From Jutongia huaianensis (GTDB taxonomy: Bacteria > Bacillota > Clostridia > Lachnospirales > Lachnospiraceae): DNA of 64,000 bases. Both the position numbers and the translations under genes were made by a program. The DNA lies in contig NZ_JACRSX010000012.1 in the NCBI RefSeq assembly GCF_014384985.1, positions 1 to 64,000 on the forward strand, in the 5' to 3' direction. Below the pieces are notes generated by a model, which was not told the origin of the DNA, did no database searches, and saw nothing but the letters and a program-made list of their open reading frames with translations. Below, piece after piece: positions 16,532-26,072 of this stretch; the stretch's first letter is position 1, and the number at the start of each line of letters is the position of its first letter.

Positions 16532-18118
16532 ATGAATGCAAAAGAAAGTATTGTGAACGGAAAAGCAGCACTTGGCATTGAGTTTGGTTCTACCAGGATC
16601 AAGGCAGTGCTTGTGGATGAAAATTGTAAAGCATTGGCGGTGGGTTCTTATCAGTGGGAAAATCAACTGGTGGATGGTGTCTGGACCTACAGTCTGGAGG
16701 CGATCCATACGGGATTGCAGGCGTGTTATAAGGCTTTGGCAGAGAAAGTGCAGGGGCAGTACGGGGTGCCGCTTAAGAAGCTGGCCTCTCTGGGAATCAG
16801 TGCTATGATGCATGGCTATATGGCATTTAATGAGAAGGATGAACTGCTGGTTCCATTTCGCACCTGGCGAAATACCATGACCGAGGAGGCCGCTGCAAAG
16901 CTGACGCAGGAGTTTCAGGTGAATGTGCCGGAGCGGTACAGTATTTCCCATCTGTATCAGGCTGTTTTAAGGAAGGAGCCTCATGTAAAGGACATTGCAT
17001 TTTTTACAACTCTTGCGGGCTATATTCACTGGCAGCTTACCGGGGAGAAGGTACTGGGCGTGGGAGATGCCTCCGGAATGTTTCCGATTGACTGCAGCAC
17101 AAAGGATTATGATAAGGAAAAGCTGGCGAAGTTCGACAAGCTGGTAGAAGAATATCATTTCCCATGGACTTTAAAGGATATTTTACCGAAGTCACTCACG
17201 GCAGGGGAAAAGGCAGGCGTCCTGACGGAGGCCGGTGCAAAAATGCTTGATCCTACCGGGACACTGGAGGCAGGTGTGCCAATGTGTCCACCGGAGGGCG
17301 ATGCCGGAACCGGTATGGTAGCAACCAACAGTGTGAAGGTGCGTACCGGAAATGTATCGGCAGGAACCTCTGTTTTTGCCATGATCGTTATGGAGAAGGC
17401 ATTGAAAAATCTTCATACAGAGATTGATCTGGTGACTACGCCGGCAGGGGATCTGGTGGCTATGGTGCACTGCAATAACTGTACCTCTGATATCAATACA
17501 TGGGTGAATCTTTTTGAGGAGTTTGCGGAAGCGGCAGGAATGAAGATTGACCGGGGTCAGTTGTTTGATCTGTTGTTCAAGAAAGCACTGGAGGGAGAAC
17601 CGGACTGCGGAGGTCTTCTTTCTTATAATTATTTCTCAGGAGAGAGTATTACAGGCTTTGATGAGGGACGGCCGTTATTTGTACGTCATGCAAATGATAA
17701 GGTCAGCCTTGGTAATTTTATGAGGGTTCATCTTTTCACGGCCCTTGGTGCATTGAAAAACGGACTGGACATTCTGCTGAAGGAGGAGAAGGTGCCTGTG
17801 GATAAGATTTACGGACATGGTGGATTCTTCACCGTGCCGGGTGCCGGACAGAAGATTATGGCAGCAGCAATGAATACACCAGTGTCCGTGATGGATACGG
17901 CAAGTGAGGGCGGTGCATGGGGCATTGCGGTACTGGCACAGTATCTGGTGACAGGAGCCGGAAAAGATCTGGCAGATTATCTGGATCAGGAGGTGTTTGC
18001 CGGACAGACGGGAACTACGTTGGAGCCGGATGCTGCAGATGTGAAGGGCTTTGATGATTTCCTGGTGCGTTACAATAAGGGACTTGCGATAGAGCGTGCC
18101 GCAGTAGAGAGTATATAA
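16532..18118 (+). CDS. araB: L-ribulokinase-like FGGY carbohydrate kinase
   Basis: A 528-residue FGGY-fold kinase. It has the ATP-binding phosphate-1 motif near the start ([16 protein letters not shown]), the catalytic-type GDASGMFP, and the adenosine region [18 protein letters not shown]. Context points to phosphorylation of L-ribulose: it follows an AraR-like regulator and precedes the 4-epimerase. It is not the classical E. coli AraB type but fits the clostridial ribulokinase lineage; xylulokinase is the alternative. ATG 16532 is chosen because GAAAGGAAGG lies just upstream; the longer frame to 16481 has no ribosome site. Confidence 0.82.
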   Translation: MNAKESIVNGKAALGIEFGSTRIKAVLVDENCKALAVGSYQWENQLVDGVWTYSLEAIHTGLQACYKALAEKVQGQYGVPLKKLASLGISAMMHGYMAFNEKDELLVPFRTWRNTMTEEAAAKLTQEFQVNVPERYSISHLYQAVLRKEPHVKDIAFFTTLAGYIHWQLTGEKVLGVGDASGMFPIDCSTKDYDKEKLAKFDKLVEEYHFPWTLKDILPKSLTAGEKAGVLTEAGAKMLDPTGTLEAGVPMCPPEGDAGTGMVATNSVKVRTGNVSAGTSVFAMIVMEKALKNLHTEIDLVTTPAGDLVAMVHCNNCTSDINTWVNLFEEFAEAAGMKIDRGQLFDLLFKKALEGEPDCGGLLSYNYFSGESITGFDEGRPLFVRHANDKVSLGNFMRVHLFTALGALKNGLDILLKEEKVPVDKIYGHGGFFTVPGAGQKIMAAAMNTPVSVMDTASEGGAWGIAVLAQYLVTGAGKDLADYLDQEVFAGQTGTTLEPDAADVKGFDDFLVRYNKGLAIERAAVESI

Positions 18119-18215
18119 AGCGGATTACAGACTGGTTATCTGAGATATGGGATAATATATAGCAGAAAATCTATGTGTACGAAATATGGCACAGATGAAA
18201 GGAGCATGGAGAAAT

Positions 18216-18908
18216 ATGTTAGAAGCATTAAAACAGCAGGTTTACGAGGCAAATATGGAGCTGCCGAAGCGGGGGCTGATCACATACACATGGGGAAATG
18301 TCAGTGGTATTGACAGAGAAAGCGGTTATTTTGTTATTAAGCCAAGCGGCGTTGATTATGATAAGCTGACACCGGAGGATATGGTGGTAATGGATCTGGA
18401 GGGCAATAAGATCGAGGGAAAATATAAGCCGTCCTCTGACACACCGACTCATCTGGAGCTTTACAAAAAATATCCGGAGATCGGCGGCGTGGTACATACC
18501 CATTCGCCGGAGGCAACCTCATGGGCACAGGCAGGCCGGTCGATTCCATTATATGGAACCACTCATGCCGATTATTTCTTCGGGGAGATTCCATGTGCCA
18601 GAAGTCTGACACCGGAGGAGATTGATGCAGCCTATGAACAGAATACGGGACTGGTGATCATTGAAACCTTCGAGGAACGGGGACTGAATCCGATGCATAC
18701 ACCGGGCGTTCTGTGCAAGAATCACGGACCTTTCACATGGGGGAAGGATGCCGCTGAAGCAGTGCATAACGCAGTAGTTCTGGAGGAGGTTGCTAAAATG
18801 GCAACCAGGACGGAGCTGATCAATCCGAAGGTACAGCCGGCACCGGACTGTATCCGGGATAAGCATTTTTATCGCAAGCACGGTGCAAACGCATATTATG
18901 GTCAATGA
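18216..18908 (+). CDS. araD: L-ribulose-5-phosphate 4-epimerase
   Basis: A 230-residue class II aldolase-fold enzyme that converts L-ribulose 5-phosphate to D-xylulose 5-phosphate. It has [11 protein letters not shown], the phosphate-binding KPSGVDYD, the zinc ligands in [16 protein letters not shown] (two His) and a later [10 protein letters not shown], and [10 protein letters not shown] near 176. Length and motifs are normal. ATG 18216 is preferred to 18186 because the domain begins there and GGAG lies 5 bp upstream. It lies about 100 bp after araB and is probably cotranscribed. Confidence 0.93.
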   Translation: MLEALKQQVYEANMELPKRGLITYTWGNVSGIDRESGYFVIKPSGVDYDKLTPEDMVVMDLEGNKIEGKYKPSSDTPTHLELYKKYPEIGGVVHTHSPEATSWAQAGRSIPLYGTTHADYFFGEIPCARSLTPEEIDAAYEQNTGLVIIETFEERGLNPMHTPGVLCKNHGPFTWGKDAAEAVHNAVVLEEVAKMATRTELINPKVQPAPDCIRDKHFYRKHGANAYYGQ

Positions 18909-18946
18909 TAAAAATTAAAGATTTAGATCAATATAGATGATGCCGG

Positions 18947-19002
18947 GGTCAGAAGCGGATAGCAATTTGTATGTAAACATACATTGTTATCTGCTTTTGA
19001 CT
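18947..19002 (+). terminator. long hairpin ending the araBD transcript
   Basis: An imperfect stem of about 26 bp. GGTCAGAAGCGGATAGCAA pairs with TTGTTATCTGCTTTTGAC using several G-U pairs, topped by TGTATGT-AA-ACATACA. It lies between araD and the response-regulator gene. The T run (CTTTTG) is inside the stem, so termination is likely but not certain; the symmetrical tip could also be a protein site. Confidence 0.6.
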
Positions 19003-19092
19003 CTTGCATTATATAGATATTTTACTATTGATTTGATACAATAGGACATAAGAGAGAATCGAAACCGGTTCTGTAAGAAATGGGGAGCGTGT

Positions 19093-20730
19093 ATGTATAA
19101 GGTATTTTTGATCGAGGATGAGATTGTGATTCGGGAAGCACTGGAACGGATGATTCCATGGAATGAATATGGTTTTGAACTGGTGGGTAAGGCGAAGGAT
19201 GGAGAGATCGCACTTCCTATGATCCGCAAGACAAAGCCGGATGTGTTGATCACGGATATCAAGATGCCGTTTATGGACGGACTTACGTTAAGCGGTATTG
19301 TAAAGAAGGAAATTCCGGAGATCCGCATTGTTATTGTCAGTGGTTATGACGATTTTGAATATGCCAGAAAAGCGATTGCTCTTGGCGTTGATGATTATTT
19401 ATTAAAGCCGATTGCCAAAGCAGATTTTGTCCGTGTTCTGCAGAAGATCCAGAAGGACTTTGAAGAAAAGGGAAAGCAGCAGGATTATTATGAAAAATTT
19501 GAACAGGAAATTAAGAAATATGAAAACCACTCCCGGCGTGATTTTTTTGAGCTGCTGGTGACAAAGCACGCAGATCTGCCGGAGATTTATGACAGGGCAG
19601 AAAAGCTTTCCATTGACATTATGGCAGAAAGCTATAATCTGGTATTTTTCTCGCTGGCGGAAAGCCGGGATACGGATACGATCGATCAGGAATATTCCCA
19701 AAGGGCGGCAGATGTACAGAAGCAGATCGATGACACGCTGCAAAAGGAGAAAAATCTATATATGTTCCGGAATCAGACCTTCAGCTATGTACTGCTTTTG
19801 ACCGGGGATGTGGAAAATATACAGGCACATACGGAGCACTGTGTAAAACTGCTTCAGGATATTCTGGAAAAGGACCAGAGCGGACTGGAGTGGATCGTAT
19901 GTGCATCAAAGCCGGTGGAACGTCTCAGTCAGATGCCGGATTGCTATAAGGAGGGAATGCAGCTTTTTGCATATCGTTATTTTGGATATTCTCATGTGAT
20001 ATCCCAGGATATGGTTCCCATGGGCGAAAGTCAATCCCGGGATAATGAGATCGAGGATCTGGTCAGCGTGGACAGTAATGTTGTGAATCCGGCAATCGTT
20101 CAGAATTTTCTCTGCAATGGTCTGGAAAATGAAGTTGCCGGTTTTGTAGAAAATTATCTTCAGATGGTAGGAGAGTCCGCATTGAAATCAAAAATGTTTC
20201 GCCAGTACATTCTTTTGAACATTCATTTTTGTATTGTATCCTTTTTGCAGAAGCTGGGATATGAAAAGGATGTGGTAGATCATTCTCTGTTGGAAGCCTC
20301 CGGTATGGGGCGGCCGCTGGATCATGACAAAATTGCGGCAAGCATATCCGGTGCCTTAAAACAGGCAATTCAGCTGCGGGAAGAGAAAAGTAAAGGGAAA
20401 TACCAGAATGTTTTGCAAAATGCCGTTCAATATATGGAAGAAAATTTTGCAGACGAGAATCTTACATTAAATACGGTGGCATGTGTGGCAAATGTCAGTG
20501 CTAACCATTTCAGTGCCATGTTTAGTCAAAAAATGGGACAGACCTTTATTGAATATCTGACGAGTCTGCGAATGAACCGTGCGAAGGAGCTTTTGCGCTG
20601 TACAGATAAACGATCCGGAGAAATTGCACTGGAGGTAGGATATAAGGATTCCCATTATTTCAGTTTTTTGTTCAAAAAAACACAGGGATGTACACCGAGT
20701 GAATATCGTAATCAGGGGGCAGTTTCGTGA
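19093..20730 (+). CDS. YesN-type response regulator with AraC DNA-binding domain
   Basis: A 545-residue regulator. The receiver at 1-120 has IEDE, Asp55 in VLITDIKMPFMDG, VSGYDDFEYARKAI and LLKPI, the YesN signature. A long middle region (130-420) follows. The C-terminal AraC/XylS double helix-turn-helix (about 440-540) carries LTLNTVACVANVSANHFSAMF and ALEVGYKDSHYFSFLFKKTQGCTPSEYR. It overlaps the kinase gene by 4 bp. Such pairs control sugar ABC importers encoded next to them, here the YtfQRT-type system. Confidence 0.93.
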   Translation: MYKVFLIEDEIVIREALERMIPWNEYGFELVGKAKDGEIALPMIRKTKPDVLITDIKMPFMDGLTLSGIVKKEIPEIRIVIVSGYDDFEYARKAIALGVDDYLLKPIAKADFVRVLQKIQKDFEEKGKQQDYYEKFEQEIKKYENHSRRDFFELLVTKHADLPEIYDRAEKLSIDIMAESYNLVFFSLAESRDTDTIDQEYSQRAADVQKQIDDTLQKEKNLYMFRNQTFSYVLLLTGDVENIQAHTEHCVKLLQDILEKDQSGLEWIVCASKPVERLSQMPDCYKEGMQLFAYRYFGYSHVISQDMVPMGESQSRDNEIEDLVSVDSNVVNPAIVQNFLCNGLENEVAGFVENYLQMVGESALKSKMFRQYILLNIHFCIVSFLQKLGYEKDVVDHSLLEASGMGRPLDHDKIAASISGALKQAIQLREEKSKGKYQNVLQNAVQYMEENFADENLTLNTVACVANVSANHFSAMFSQKMGQTFIEYLTSLRMNRAKELLRCTDKRSGEIALEVGYKDSHYFSFLFKKTQGCTPSEYRNQGAVS

Positions 20731-22172
20731 AAAAGAGAAAGACAAAATATGAGGAATTAAACATAAATCAAAAAATACAATATCTGATCTGGAGCCTTGC
20801 ACTGCCATTGCTGTTTTGTATTTTGCTGCTGGTGGCTTCTATGTGCATTTCCATCGGAAATTATTCTACGATCACCCATAATATGAATCTCAGCAGTGAA
20901 TTCAGTCTGAGCTTTAAGGAAAATATGGATCTGAAAATGTACCATTATTGTGTGGGAAGCGCAGAACAGAAAACGCTTCCTGTGAAGGACGTGAACCGGG
21001 CGATCCGGTTGGCGGAAAAGCTGGAAAAAACGACGGTACGAAAGGAAAGCCGCAGAGCTATCGAGCTTGTGATCGCAGATTGTAAAAATCTGAAAAAGCG
21101 AATGCGTGCCATTGCGGAAACGAAAGGGTATGATTCCAGACAGATACAGCTCACCAATAATGTATATGTGCTTACGGAGCTGACACAGAAAGCAATGGGA
21201 GACTATATTTATTATGAGGCAGGATATCTGAAAAAGGTAGAAAATGATATGTTTGCCCGGATTCTTGCCGTGGGGATCATTCTGGGAATATTTGTGTTTG
21301 TGATCGTTGCATTGGTGGTAAAAAAATCCTTCCGGCTTGCCGGGGAGATTACAGATCCCATAGGTGGCGTCAGCGATAATGTCCGAAAAGTGGGACACGG
21401 AAATTTTGACATCATACCGGTGGAAACAAATGTGATCGAGGTAAAGGAACTGGACCGCGGTATTTTGAAAATGGCGGGGCGCATCCAGACTCTTCTGGAA
21501 AATGTTAAGGAGGAAGAACGGAAGCAGCATATGATCCAGCTGGAGCTTCTCCAGGCACAGGTAAATCCGCATTTTCTATATAATACTCTGGATACGATCG
21601 TATGGATGGTGGAGGCAGATATGCATGATGAGGCAATTGAGATGCTGACCCATTTGTCCGTCTTTTTCCGGACTGTTTTATCCAAGGGGGAGGATGTGAT
21701 CTCGCTGCATGACGAGGTGTTACACACGAAAAGTTATCTGGAGATCCAGCAGATCCGTTACAGTGATATTCTTGATTATACCATCGAGCTGCCGCAGGAC
21801 ATGGAAGAGATCCGTCTGCCAAAGATGACATTGCAGCCGCTGGTAGAAAATGCGCTGTATCATGGAGTAAAGGAAAAAAGAGGAAAGAGCAGCATCTGGA
21901 TCACTTTTGAGGATGCAGGCAGAGATATCGTCATTCAGGTGAAGGATGATGGGATCGGTATGACAGAGGATCGTCTGCGTGAGGTACAGGAGGGACTTAA
22001 GAACAACCAGAGCGTAGGCTTTGGAATGTCTGCAGTCGAGGGGCGTCTGAAGCTTTATTACGGAGAGGAATATGGTCTTGATATTTGTTCAAAATATCAG
22101 GAGGGTACTGTCATTCGTGTTAATATTCCGAAAAAATTTAACTTTTCGGATAAAAAAACAAACAAGATATAA
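20727..22172 (+). CDS. YesM-type sensor histidine kinase
   Basis: A 481-residue kinase with transmembrane helices at about 22-48 and 177-200 flanking an extracellular domain, then HAMP. The His_kinase domain is of the LytS/YesM class (LLQAQVNPHFLYNTLDTIVWM, phospho-acceptor His near 279), followed by an HATPase_c with LVENALYHGVK, DDGIGM and GFGMSAVEGRL. It starts at GTG 20727, overlapping the upstream stop. It probably senses an oligosaccharide or sugar-loaded binding protein and phosphorylates the YesN-type regulator. Confidence 0.93.
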   Translation: MKKRKTKYEELNINQKIQYLIWSLALPLLFCILLLVASMCISIGNYSTITHNMNLSSEFSLSFKENMDLKMYHYCVGSAEQKTLPVKDVNRAIRLAEKLEKTTVRKESRRAIELVIADCKNLKKRMRAIAETKGYDSRQIQLTNNVYVLTELTQKAMGDYIYYEAGYLKKVENDMFARILAVGIILGIFVFVIVALVVKKSFRLAGEITDPIGGVSDNVRKVGHGNFDIIPVETNVIEVKELDRGILKMAGRIQTLLENVKEEERKQHMIQLELLQAQVNPHFLYNTLDTIVWMVEADMHDEAIEMLTHLSVFFRTVLSKGEDVISLHDEVLHTKSYLEIQQIRYSDILDYTIELPQDMEEIRLPKMTLQPLVENALYHGVKEKRGKSSIWITFEDAGRDIVIQVKDDGIGMTEDRLREVQEGLKNNQSVGFGMSAVEGRLKLYYGEEYGLDICSKYQEGTVIRVNIPKKFNFSDKKTNKI

Positions 22173-22235
22173 TCATTTGATAAAATATTAAACTTTTTGC
22201 ATAAGTATCTTTATGGTAAAAAATAGAAAAAAATC

Positions 22236-22262
22236 TATAATAATACTTGTAAGCGACATACA
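22236..22262 (+). promoter_or_regulatory. possible ytfQ -10 box and cre-like site
   Basis: TATAAT at 22236-22241 is followed at 22248-22262 by TGTAAGCGACATACA. Its first half matches the CcpA cre half-site TGWAANCG and the whole is symmetrical at its ends (TGTA, TACA). No good -35 is visible. Catabolite repression or AraR control (ACTTGTA ... TACAAA) are both inferred possibilities. Confidence 0.35.
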
Positions 22263-22295
22263 AACTCAAATTAGGAGATAGAGGAGGAAAACAAT

Positions 22296-23360
22296 ATGAG
22301 AATTAAAAAAATTATATGTTCAGCATTATTAGTATCTTGTATGGTCTTTGCAATGACAGCATGTGGCTCCAAGAAGGCAGCCAAGACCGGAGGCGATGCA
22401 AAGAGCGGTAACATTACCGTAGGCTTTTCACAGGTAGGAGCGGAGTCAGACTGGCGGACCGCAAACTCCACTTCTATGAAAGAAACGTTCAGTGAAAAAA
22501 ATGGTTACACATTAATTTTTGATGATGCACAGCAGAAGCAGGAGAATCAGATCAAAGCAATCCGAAACTTCATCCAGCAGGAGGTTGATTACATCGTACT
22601 TGCTCCGGTAACAGAAACCGGATGGGACACCGTACTTAAGGAAGCAAAGGATGCCGGTATTCCGGTAATCATCGTAGATCGTATGGTTAAAGTATCCGAT
22701 GACAGTCTCTACACCGCCTGGGTTGGTTCAAACTTCGAACTGGAAGGCAAGAAAGCAGCAGCGTGGTTAAAGGCATACTTAGACAAGACAGGACGTGGCG
22801 ATGAAGAGATCAATATCGTAGATATTCAGGGTACGATCGGTGCATCTGCCCAGATCGGACGTACAAAAGGACTTGAGGATGCCTGCAAGGAGAATAAAAA
22901 CTGGAATCTGCTGGCAAAAGAGACAGGTGAATTTACACAGTCAAAAGGCCAGGAGGTTATGGAGTCTCTGTTAAAGAAGCACAAAGATGACATTGATGTT
23001 GTATATTGCGAGAATGATAATGAGGCATTTGGTGCCATTGATGCCATCACGGCAGCAGGTAAGACCGTTGGAACCGGCAAGGATGACATTCTGGTAATGT
23101 CCTTCGATTCTACTAAGACCGGTCTGACCGATGTAAAGGATGGAAAGATCATTCTTGATACCGAGTGTAATCCACTTCACGGTCCTCGTGTAGAGGAGAT
23201 CATCAAGGCTCTGGAAAACGGTGAGACACCGGAGAAACAGCAGTATGTAGATGAAGAGATCTTCGCAGCAGTAAAAGATGTAGAAAGCGTAAATGCTGAC
23301 GGAAAAGATTATGATGTCACAGTTGTTGATGACAAGGTGATCAAAGGCCGTGCATATTAA
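22296..23360 (+). CDS. ytfQ: sugar ABC transporter substrate-binding lipoprotein, YtfQ-like
   Basis: A 354-residue type I periplasmic-binding protein with a lipoprotein signal peptide ending in the lipobox MTAC-G (Cys22). The mature domain opens ITVGFSQVGAESDWRTANS, close to YtfQ, the galactofuranose-binding protein; later motifs are DYIVLAPVTETGWD and VIIVDRMV. It delivers a furanose sugar, galactofuranose or arabinofuranose in view of the neighbouring ara genes, to the permeases. A GGAGG site lies before the ATG. A partial terminator follows, which should raise its expression above the downstream genes. Confidence 0.9.
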   Translation: MRIKKIICSALLVSCMVFAMTACGSKKAAKTGGDAKSGNITVGFSQVGAESDWRTANSTSMKETFSEKNGYTLIFDDAQQKQENQIKAIRNFIQQEVDYIVLAPVTETGWDTVLKEAKDAGIPVIIVDRMVKVSDDSLYTAWVGSNFELEGKKAAAWLKAYLDKTGRGDEEINIVDIQGTIGASAQIGRTKGLEDACKENKNWNLLAKETGEFTQSKGQEVMESLLKKHKDDIDVVYCENDNEAFGAIDAITAAGKTVGTGKDDILVMSFDSTKTGLTDVKDGKIILDTECNPLHGPRVEEIIKALENGETPEKQQYVDEEIFAAVKDVESVNADGKDYDVTVVDDKVIKGRAY

Positions 23361-23408
23361 TCTTTCATAATATAATCTCATAAAAAGCAACGCTAAAGTG
23401 TTTCAGGG

Positions 23409-23455
23409 ATAGCGCAATATAGAAAGCAACACGAAGCTGTATTGCGCTATTTTTG
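23409..23455 (+). terminator. intercistronic terminator between binding protein and ATPase
   Basis: ATAGCGCAATA and TATTGCGCTAT are perfect 11-bp arms with a 20-base loop, then TTTTG. Placed inside the importer operon, it probably attenuates the downstream genes relative to the abundant binding protein. Confidence 0.75.
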
Positions 23456-23487
23456 TACCCTTTTTGGGCAGAAAGCAGGTGAAATCA

Positions 23488-25005
23488 ATGGCTGAGAAAG
23501 CAATTTTGACAATGAAAGGCATTACAAAAACTTTCCCGGGCGTAAAGGCATTATCTAATGTAGATTTCAAATTATGTGAAGGCGACATTCATGCTCTGAT
23601 GGGAGAGAATGGTGCCGGAAAGTCAACACTGATCAAGGTGCTGACAGGAATCTATCCTTTTGACGCCGGAGAGATCATAATGGATGGGAAACCGATGGTG
23701 AATAAATCCCCGCAGGATGCCCAGAACAATGGTATCAGTACCGTTTATCAGGAAGTAAACCTTTGTCCGAATCTGACGGTAGCAGAGAATCTGTTTATTG
23801 GCAGGGAGCCGAGAAAACTTGGAATGATCAACTGGAAGGAAATGAATGTACGCTCCCGTAAGCTGCTTCAATCTCTGGACATTGATGTGGCACCGACGAC
23901 ATTACTGGATGAATGTTCCATTGCGATCCAGCAGATGATTGCCATTGCAAGAGCAGTAGATATGGAATGCAAGGTATTGATCCTCGATGAGCCGACATCT
24001 TCTTTGGATGAAGAAGAAGTAGAAAAGCTGTTTGGTCTGATGAAAAAGTTAAAGGCAAAGGGTGTCGGCATTATCTTTGTCACACATTTCCTGGAGCAGG
24101 TTTATGAGGTGTGTGATAAGATCACGGTTCTTCGAAATGGCACACTGGTGGGTGAATATGATGTGGAAAATCTTCCGAGAGTTCAGCTGGTTGCCAAAAT
24201 GATGGGAAAAGACTTTGATGATCTGGCGGATATCAAGAGCGACAGAGTCGGTTCGGTAAAAGAAGGAGAACCGGTTATCGAAGCAAACGGAGTTTCTCAT
24301 CATGGAAGTATTAAGCCGTTCGATATGACCTTTAACAAAGGCGAGGTTGTTGGTCTCACCGGACTTCTTGGTTCCGGCCGTTCCGAGATGGTCCGGGCAA
24401 TCTATGGAGCCGATAAGGCGGATACCGGTGAGGTAAAAGTGTTTGGCAAGAAAGCCAAAATTAACACGCCGCTCGATGCAATGAAAGCAGGAATGGCATA
24501 TCTGCCGGAGGATCGAAAGAAGGACGGAATCCTTGCAGATCTGTCCGTCCGGGAAAATATTATTATTGCTCTTCAGGCAAAGCGCGGAATGTTCCATCCG
24601 ATGAAACGAAAAGAGATGGAGGATGCAGCAACAAACTTTATCAATTTGCTGCAGATTAAAACAGCGAGTATGGAGACACCGATCAAAAGTCTTTCCGGAG
24701 GAAATCAGCAGAAGGTGATCCTGGGACGCTGGCTGCTGACAAATCCCAGATTTTTGATTTTGGATGAGCCAACCAGAGGAATTGATATTGGTACGAAAAC
24801 AGAGATCCAGAAGCTGGTGCTTCGTCTGGCGGATGAAGGAAAATCCATTGCATTTATTTCTTCGGAGGTAGAGGAGATGCTTCGTACCTGCAGCAGAATG
24901 GCGGTTCTTCGTGACGGAAAGAAGGTCGGCGAGATTGAGGGCGACGATCTGACACAGGAGAAGATCATGGAGACCATAGCAGGAGGTGGAAAGTCCAATG
25001 AGTAA
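23488..25005 (+). CDS. ytfR: sugar ABC transporter ATPase with two ATP-binding domains, YtfR-like
   Basis: A 505-residue tandem ATPase. The first domain has Walker A GENGAGKST and Walker B VLILDEPTSSLD; the second has the degenerate P-loop GLLGSGRSE, signature LSGGNQQKV and Walker B FLILDEPTRGID. This is typical of RbsA/YtfR carbohydrate importers. ATG 23488 follows CAGGTG; the frame back to 23464 lacks support. It overlaps the first permease gene by 8 bp. Confidence 0.93.
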   Translation: MAEKAILTMKGITKTFPGVKALSNVDFKLCEGDIHALMGENGAGKSTLIKVLTGIYPFDAGEIIMDGKPMVNKSPQDAQNNGISTVYQEVNLCPNLTVAENLFIGREPRKLGMINWKEMNVRSRKLLQSLDIDVAPTTLLDECSIAIQQMIAIARAVDMECKVLILDEPTSSLDEEEVEKLFGLMKKLKAKGVGIIFVTHFLEQVYEVCDKITVLRNGTLVGEYDVENLPRVQLVAKMMGKDFDDLADIKSDRVGSVKEGEPVIEANGVSHHGSIKPFDMTFNKGEVVGLTGLLGSGRSEMVRAIYGADKADTGEVKVFGKKAKINTPLDAMKAGMAYLPEDRKKDGILADLSVRENIIIALQAKRGMFHPMKRKEMEDAATNFINLLQIKTASMETPIKSLSGGNQQKVILGRWLLTNPRFLILDEPTRGIDIGTKTEIQKLVLRLADEGKSIAFISSEVEEMLRTCSRMAVLRDGKKVGEIEGDDLTQEKIMETIAGGGKSNE

Positions 25006-26071
25006 TGAAAAGAAAAAATTTAATTGGAAAGCGATCACGCATCATCATTTATTTTTACCAATTGTCTGTCTGCTTGTTGTACTTTTAGTAAACGTCATAA
25101 AAACACCGGATTTCTTTGTGATCTCCATGAAAGGCGGGGTTCTTTACGGATATCTGGTGGACGTTGTAAATCGTGCTTCCGAACTGGTGATCGTGGCAAT
25201 CGGTATGACACTTGTGACAGCAGCATCCGGAGGACAGGATATCAGTGTCGGTGCTGTTATGGCAGTTGCAGCGGCTGTATGCTGTCAGATTTTATCCGGT
25301 GGCCAGGTAACTACAGATCAGTTGATGAACTCTATGGCATTAGCCATTATCGCAGCAGTCATTGTAGCCGGTTTATGCGGTGCATTTAATGGATTTCTTG
25401 TGGCAAATCTTGGAATCCAGCCGATGGTTGCGACCCTGATCCTGTTTACTGCAGGTCGTGGTATAGCACAGCTTGTAACAAAAGGACAGATTACATATGT
25501 ACGAGTAGATTCCTTTAAGGTAATGGGAGGTTATATTGGAAAATGTCCGGTACCTACCCCAATCTTCTTTGCAATAGCAACGATCATAATAGTAAATATT
25601 GTTTTAAAGAAAACGGCTCTTGGTCTTTATATTGAAAGTGTAGGTATCAATGGTTCCGCATCCAGACTGGTAGGTCTCAATTCTACGATGATCAAGTTTT
25701 TGACCTATGTGATCTGTGGTGTACTGGCAGGTGTAGCAGGCATTGTGGCATCCAGCCGTATCTATTCTGCTGATGCAAACAATATCGGATTAAATCTTGA
25801 GATGGATGCGATCCTTGCCGTTGCTCTTGGCGGCAATGTACTGAGTGGTGGTAAATTCAGCATTATGGGATCTGTGATCGGTGCATATACCATTCAGGCA
25901 TTGACAACAACTCTTTACGCAATGGCAGTATCCGCAGATCAGCTCCCGGTTTACAAAGCAATCGTTGTTATCATTATTGTTGTCATCCAGAGTCCGGTAT
26001 TCCGTAGAAATATGGAAGCCTGGAAGCAGAAAAGAGCTTTGAAAAACAAAGCGTTGGAAGGTGGTCATTGA
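24998..26071 (+). CDS. ytfT: sugar ABC transporter permease, YtfT-like
   Basis: A 357-residue permease of the BPD_transp_2 (RbsC) family with about ten hydrophobic helices. It contains GMTLVTAASGGQDISVGAVMAV, the family's GGxDISVG loop, and MDAILAVALGGNVLSGGKFSI. ATG 24998 has AGGAGGTGG 9 bp upstream. It is coupled to the ATPase gene by overlap and to the second permease by near-contact. Confidence 0.92.
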   Translation: MSNEKKKFNWKAITHHHLFLPIVCLLVVLLVNVIKTPDFFVISMKGGVLYGYLVDVVNRASELVIVAIGMTLVTAASGGQDISVGAVMAVAAAVCCQILSGGQVTTDQLMNSMALAIIAAVIVAGLCGAFNGFLVANLGIQPMVATLILFTAGRGIAQLVTKGQITYVRVDSFKVMGGYIGKCPVPTPIFFAIATIIIVNIVLKKTALGLYIESVGINGSASRLVGLNSTMIKFLTYVICGVLAGVAGIVASSRIYSADANNIGLNLEMDAILAVALGGNVLSGGKFSIMGSVIGAYTIQALTTTLYAMAVSADQLPVYKAIVVIIIVVIQSPVFRRNMEAWKQKRALKNKALEGGH

Positions 26072-26072
26072 T

